A DNA stretch of 11,600 bases from Sphingomonadaceae bacterium (lineage in GTDB: Bacteria; Pseudomonadota; Alphaproteobacteria; Sphingomonadales; Sphingomonadaceae), in the NCBI GenBank assembly GCA_019245455.1, contig JAFARM010000368.1:1-11600 (forward strand), read 5' to 3'. Under the pieces are notes generated by a model, which worked only from the letters and a program-made list of their open reading frames with translations, searched no databases and was not told the DNA's origin. Shown piece by piece: positions 5,462-11,600 of this stretch (its first letter is position 1; the number at the start of each line of letters is the position of its first letter). The position numbers and the translations under genes are program-made.

Positions 5462-7072
5462 ATGACGACGCTCATCCCCGTCCTCGGTGACCAGCTGACC
5501 TCCGACCTCGCCAGCCTGCGCGGCGGTCCTGACGGGGCCGTCGTGCTGATGGTCGAGGTCGCCGCCGAGACGCACTACGTCCGCCACCACAAGAAGAAGA
5601 TCGCCCTGATCTTCAGCGCCATGCGCCACTTCGCGGAGGAACTGCGCGCCGGCGGCTGGACGGTCGACTATGTGAGGCTCGACGACCCCGGCAACACCGG
5701 CAGCTTCAGCGGCGAAGTCGTCCGCGCCGTCGCCCGCCACGGCGCAAGCCGCATCCGCGTCGTCGAGGCGGGCGAGTGGCGCGTCGACGCCATGATCGCC
5801 GGCTGGGCCGCCGACACCGGCCTCCCGGTCGAGATCCTGCCCGACGACCGCTTCCTCTGCAGCCGCACCGACTTCGCCGAATGGGCCGGCGCGCGCAAGC
5901 GGTTGGTGATGGAGGAGTTCTACCGCGAGATGCGCAAGCGCACCGGCCTGCTGATGCGCGCGGGCAAGCCGGTCGGCACCCGCTGGAACTTCGACGCCGA
6001 GAACCGCAAGGTGCCGCCGCGCGGATTGAACTACCCCGCGCCGCCGACCTTCGTGCCGGATGCGATCACGACCGAGGTGCTCGACCTCGTCGCCGACCGC
6101 TTCGCCGGCCATTTCGGCGACCTCGAGCCGTTCGGCTTCGCCGTCACCCGCGCCGATGCCCTGATCGCGCTCGACCACTTCATCGCCGTCGCCCTGCCGC
6201 GCTTCGGCGACTATCAGGACGCGATCGTCGAGGGGCAGGCGTTCCTCTACCACGCCGCGCTGTCGCCCTACCTCAACTGCGGGCTGCTGACGGCGCGCGA
6301 GGTGGTGCAGGCCGCGCAGGCGGCGTTCGACCGGGGCGAGGTGCCGCTCAACGCGGCCGAGGGCTTCATCCGCCAGATCATCGGCTGGCGCGAATATGTC
6401 CGCGGCCTCTATTTCTGGGCCGGGCCGGACTATGCCAAGTCGAACGCGCTTCAGGCGACGCGCGACCTGCCGGCCTTCTACTGGACCGGCGAGACCGAGA
6501 TGCGCTGCCTCGCCCAGTCGGTCGCGCAGGTGAAGCGCGAGGCCTACAACCACCACATCCAGCGGCTGATGGTGCTCGGCAATTTCGCCATGCTGATCGG
6601 CGTCGAGCCGGCGCAGGTCGAGGAATGGTACCTCGTCGTCTACGCCGATGCCTACGAATGGGTCGAGCTGCCCAACGTCCACGGCATGAGCCAGTTCGCC
6701 GACGGCGGCATCCTGGGGTCGAAGCCCTATGCCGGCGGCGGCGCGTACATCAACCGCATGAGCGACCACTGCGGCCGGTGCCGGTACGACGTGAAGCAGC
6801 GGGTCGGCCCCGACGCCTGCCCGTTCAACGCGCTCTACTGGGATTTCCTCGCGCGCCACCGCGACAAGCTCGGCGGCAACAACCGTCTGCTGCGGATGTA
6901 CGACAACTGGGATCGCTTCGCGCCTGAGCGGCAGAAGGAGACGCGGGAGAGCGCGGCGGCGTTCCTGAAGACGCTGCCGCCGGCCGCCCGCGAGTGGGCC
7001 GTGGCGCAGCCGGACGCCGCCCCGCCCGCGCCCCCGGCTGGGCCGCCGCCCGAGGCTGTGCTAGAGCGTTGA
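5462..7072 (+). CDS. phrB: FeS-cluster bacterial cryptochrome/(6-4) photolyase (PhrB/CryB family)
   Basis: A 536-residue flavoprotein of the FeS-BCP/CryPro group, related to Agrobacterium PhrB, which repairs UV (6-4) photoproducts with light using FAD, a lumazine antenna and a [4Fe-4S] cluster. The N-terminal Rossmann-like domain starts 'LIPVLGDQL' (4-12). The FAD-binding helical domain covers about 240-500. The four cluster cysteines are all present: C349 ('EMRC'), C437 and C440 ('HCGRC'), C453 ('ACPFN'), one position off the PhrB numbering (350, 438, 441, 454). The active-site His pair H364/H365 lies in 'AYNHHIQRLM'. W341 and W389 are likely electron-transfer residues. The last ~25 residues form a Pro/Ala-rich tail beyond the usual ~510. 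ATG 5462 matches the family start; a GTG at 5402, with a strong Shine-Dalgarno from the preceding repeat, would add 20 unconserved residues. Repair versus signalling cannot be separated by sequence. Confidence 0.93.
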   Translation: MTTLIPVLGDQLTSDLASLRGGPDGAVVLMVEVAAETHYVRHHKKKIALIFSAMRHFAEELRAGGWTVDYVRLDDPGNTGSFSGEVVRAVARHGASRIRVVEAGEWRVDAMIAGWAADTGLPVEILPDDRFLCSRTDFAEWAGARKRLVMEEFYREMRKRTGLLMRAGKPVGTRWNFDAENRKVPPRGLNYPAPPTFVPDAITTEVLDLVADRFAGHFGDLEPFGFAVTRADALIALDHFIAVALPRFGDYQDAIVEGQAFLYHAALSPYLNCGLLTAREVVQAAQAAFDRGEVPLNAAEGFIRQIIGWREYVRGLYFWAGPDYAKSNALQATRDLPAFYWTGETEMRCLAQSVAQVKREAYNHHIQRLMVLGNFAMLIGVEPAQVEEWYLVVYADAYEWVELPNVHGMSQFADGGILGSKPYAGGGAYINRMSDHCGRCRYDVKQRVGPDACPFNALYWDFLARHRDKLGGNNRLLRMYDNWDRFAPERQKETRESAAAFLKTLPPAAREWAVAQPDAAPPAPPAGPPPEAVLER

Positions 7073-7074
7073 GC

Positions 7075-7079
7075 GGAGG
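7075..7079 (+). promoter_or_regulatory. Ribosome binding site of the Uma2 gene
   Basis: GGAGG lies 5 bp before the ATG at 7085 and 2 bp after the photolyase stop. It is the clearest Shine-Dalgarno in the window and favours this ATG over the internal ATG at codon 9. Confidence 0.8.
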
Positions 7080-7084
7080 CTGAT

Positions 7085-7648
7085 ATGCTCGCACGCGCCA
7101 ACCGCCGGATGACGGTCGACCAGTTCCTCAAGCTCTACGAGGGCACGGAGGGCAAGTACGAGCTGGTCAACGGGCAGGTCTATGCCATGGCCGGCGGAAC
7201 GGCGACGCACGCCGACGTCTGCGGCAACATCTTCGCGGCGCTGCGCCAGAAGCTGCGCGGCAGCGGCTGCCGCCCGTTCAACTCCGACATGGGGCTGACG
7301 CTGACCGACGAGTCGCTGCGCTATCCCGACGTTGCCGTCTATTGCGACCCGCGCGACCTGCAGCGCAACCTGCGCGAGGTGCGGAGCTTCCGCTTCCCCA
7401 AGCTGATCGTCGAGGTTCTGTCGCCATCGACCGCCGAGGAGGACATCGGCGAGAAGCTGCTCGCCTACAAGCGGATCGACACGGTGCAGGCGGTCGTCAT
7501 CGTCGATCCCGTCGATCAGACACTCGAGCTCCACGAGCGCGTCGCGCCCGACGAGTGGCGGCACCGCATCCTGCCGCCGGAATCGGGGCTCAGCCTCCGC
7601 GACCCCGCCGTCGAGCTCGGGTTCCACGAGATCTTCGCCAGCGACTGA
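7085..7648 (+). CDS. Uma2 family endonuclease (DUF820, PD-(D/E)xK fold)
   Basis: A 187-residue member of the Uma2/DUF820 group of restriction-endonuclease-fold proteins; the biological role is unknown. Family marks are in order: 'KYELVNGQVYAMAGG' (24-38, with E26), 'HADVCGNIFAALRQKL' helix (42-57), 'FNSDMGLTL' (65-73), 'YPDVAVY' (80-86, D82), 'PKLIVEVLSPST' (105-116, E110), 'DIGEKLLAYKRI' with K124/K129, and 'AVVIVDP' (136-142). The presumed metal and catalytic residues are all present, so it looks intact. The strong ribosome binding site and 12-bp gap after the photolyase gene suggest co-transcription. No antitoxin-like partner is seen. Such genes are highly expanded in cyanobacteria and scattered elsewhere, often spread by transfer; base composition here matches the host. 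Confidence 0.88.
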   Translation: MLARANRRMTVDQFLKLYEGTEGKYELVNGQVYAMAGGTATHADVCGNIFAALRQKLRGSGCRPFNSDMGLTLTDESLRYPDVAVYCDPRDLQRNLREVRSFRFPKLIVEVLSPSTAEEDIGEKLLAYKRIDTVQAVVIVDPVDQTLELHERVAPDEWRHRILPPESGLSLRDPAVELGFHEIFASD

Positions 7649-7687
7649 CGCGTTTCCGCTTTCGCGGCGGGCGGGCTACATCGCGCG

Positions 7688-8752
<1,065 letters not shown>

Positions 8753-8778
8753 CCCTCGCGTACGCGCGCGCGAGTCCC

Positions 8779-8784
8779 TATATG
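8779..8784 (+). promoter_or_regulatory. Possible -10 element for gyrB
   Basis: TATATG stands in the only AT-rich stretch (8776-8797) of the recF-gyrB gap, about 46 bp before the gyrB start. No convincing -35 hexamer lies 16-18 bp upstream, where a CG-rich hairpin-like sequence (8755-8774) is found instead. Supercoiling-sensitive gyr promoters often have poor -35 boxes, but that is only an analogy. Confidence 0.25.
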
Positions 8785-8793
8785 GAAGTGTAA

Positions 8794-11253
<2,460 letters not shown>

Positions 11254-11271
11254 GCGCGGAGGTACGGCAGA

Positions 11272-11299
11272 GTGTCGGAATCCTTTACACCGGATTTCG
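11272..11299. promoter_or_regulatory. Possible activator-binding dyad (UAS) upstream of a sigma-54 promoter
   Basis: Two overlapping dyads occur here: GTGT-N11-ACAC (11272-11290), and CGGAATCC (11276-11283) facing GGATTTCG (11292-11299), which pair at 7 of 8 positions plus a G-T. The centre is about 90 bp before the predicted transcription start, the usual distance for a bacterial enhancer-binding protein site. It could instead be a gyrB 3' hairpin, but no U-run follows. The site is inferred from position, not from a known motif. Confidence 0.35.
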
Positions 11300-11350
11300 G
11301 CACCCGCCGGCCGCCCACGACGGATCAAGGGGTTGGACGCTTGCCCGGGC

Positions 11351-11367
11351 TTGGCACGTTCTTTGCT
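11351..11367 (+). promoter_or_regulatory. Sigma-54 (RpoN) promoter, -24/-12
   Basis: The sequence reads TTGGCACG, four bases, then TTGCT. It fits the consensus YTGGCACG-N4-TTGCW and has the diagnostic GG-N10-GC spacing (GG 11353-11354, GC 11365-11366). Transcription would start near 11378, leaving a leader of about 30 nt with a ribosome binding site before the exported-protein gene. A sigma-54 promoter implies dependence on an enhancer-binding protein. Confidence 0.8.
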
Positions 11368-11397
11368 CCCTCTTCACCGAATGCGATTTCGGGGAAC

Positions 11398-11401
11398 GGA
11401 G
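11398..11401 (+). promoter_or_regulatory. Ribosome binding site favouring the second of two adjacent ATG codons
   Basis: GGAG is 3 bp before ATG 11405 and 6 bp before ATG 11408. The second spacing is closer to optimal, so the start at 11408 is preferred. Confidence 0.5.
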
Positions 11402-11407
11402 CCGATG

Positions 11408-11600
11408 ATGATCTCGACCAAGTTCATGGCAGTGGCGGCCGCAGGAGCGGTCGTGTTCGCCGCCGCGCCGGCGTCGGCGGTGGTGGTGACCTTCGCCACC
11501 TTCAGCGCGCCGACCACGGCGCACAACTTCCGGTTCGTCAACTCGGGCAACTCGTCGGCGCGCACGCGCACGACCGATGCGGTGATCTACACCACGTCGA
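11408..11600 (+). CDS. Sec-exported protein, possibly PEP-CTERM-type surface protein (N-terminal part)
   Basis: Only the first 64 codons are in the window. The N-terminus is a classic Sec signal peptide: short basic n-region 'MISTK', hydrophobic core 'FMAVAAAGAVVFAAAP', and a signal peptidase I site 'ASA' before 'VVVTF' at about residue 24. The mature part is rich in Thr, Ser, Ala and Asn, with 'FRFVNSGNSSARTRTTDAVIYTTS', and looks like the beta-rich start of small exported sphingomonad proteins that often end in a PEPxxWA-CTERM sorting signal. That signal would be at the unseen C-terminus, so this class is an inference from resemblance and promoter type. A sigma-54 promoter lies 41 bp upstream. 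PEP-CTERM genes in other bacteria are known to be controlled by RpoN with the PrsK/PrsR pair. ATG 11405 is an alternative start adding one Met. Confidence 0.75.
   Translation, partial: MISTKFMAVAAAGAVVFAAAPASAVVVTFATFSAPTTAHNFRFVNSGNSSARTRTTDAVIYTTS

Noticed and set aside
3701..6859. Minus-strand open frame of over 1000 codons opposite dnaB and the photolyase gene
   Set aside because: Long antisense frames arise from GC-rich codon use. The translation is Arg/Ala/Gly/Val/Asp-rich with no motif, and it runs through the 146-bp element. The plus-strand genes are clear.
8755..8774. Terminator hairpin after recF (CTCGCG/CGCGAG)
   Set aside because: A 6-bp stem of low-complexity CG sequence with no T-run behind it; more likely compositional.

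Overview
The window is very GC-rich chromosomal DNA of an alphaproteobacterium. Three things point to the order Sphingomonadales: the 26-nt palindromic repeat family (core TTCGACARGCTCAGCATGA) that litters sphingomonad intergenic DNA, the recF-gyrB pair, and the PgmG-type phosphoglucomutase/phosphomannomutase. Species cannot be decided from the sequence alone. No stretch over 300 bases lacks a gene. The two largest gaps (about 200 and 260 bases) are filled by repeats.

Left part, minus strand (1-2049): a probable operon GNAT acetyltransferase > HAD-family pyrimidine 5'-nucleotidase-like phosphatase > dapD (lysine/diaminopimelate pathway, cut by the window edge). HAD and dapD overlap by ATGA. 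Upstream of it lies a single-domain GIY-YIG nuclease gene, also on the minus strand, with a repeat cluster on each side (1499-1720 and 2067-2244). The clusters hold ten clear copies and three near-perfect hairpin elements of about 70 bp. One repeat copy encodes the last residues and stop of the GIY-YIG gene. A degenerate copy lies inside the start of the GNAT gene.

Middle and right, plus strand (2308-11253): pgmG (sugar phosphate interconversion for exopolysaccharide and LPS precursors), dnaB (replicative helicase), a 146-bp inverted-repeat element that begins directly after the dnaB stop, an FeS-cluster (6-4) photolyase (PhrB/CryB type), a Uma2-family PD-(D/E)xK nuclease only 12 bp downstream of it, recF (GTG start), and gyrB (TTG start). 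The plus-strand theme is DNA replication, repair and topology.

Right edge (11254-11600): a near-consensus sigma-54 promoter (TTGGCACG-N4-TTGCT, exact GG-N10-GC spacing) with a possible upstream activator dyad. It drives the first 64 codons of a Sec-exported, Ser/Thr/Asn-rich protein that resembles sphingomonad PEP-CTERM-type surface proteins. The diagnostic C-terminus lies outside the window.

Most interesting points: (1) inverted repeat copies that form a hairpin always share the same nucleotide variant, and they bracket a GIY-YIG nuclease gene; (2) the sigma-54-driven exported protein; (3) the palindromic element after dnaB, whose removal between candidate target duplications would fuse dnaB in frame to the photolyase gene.
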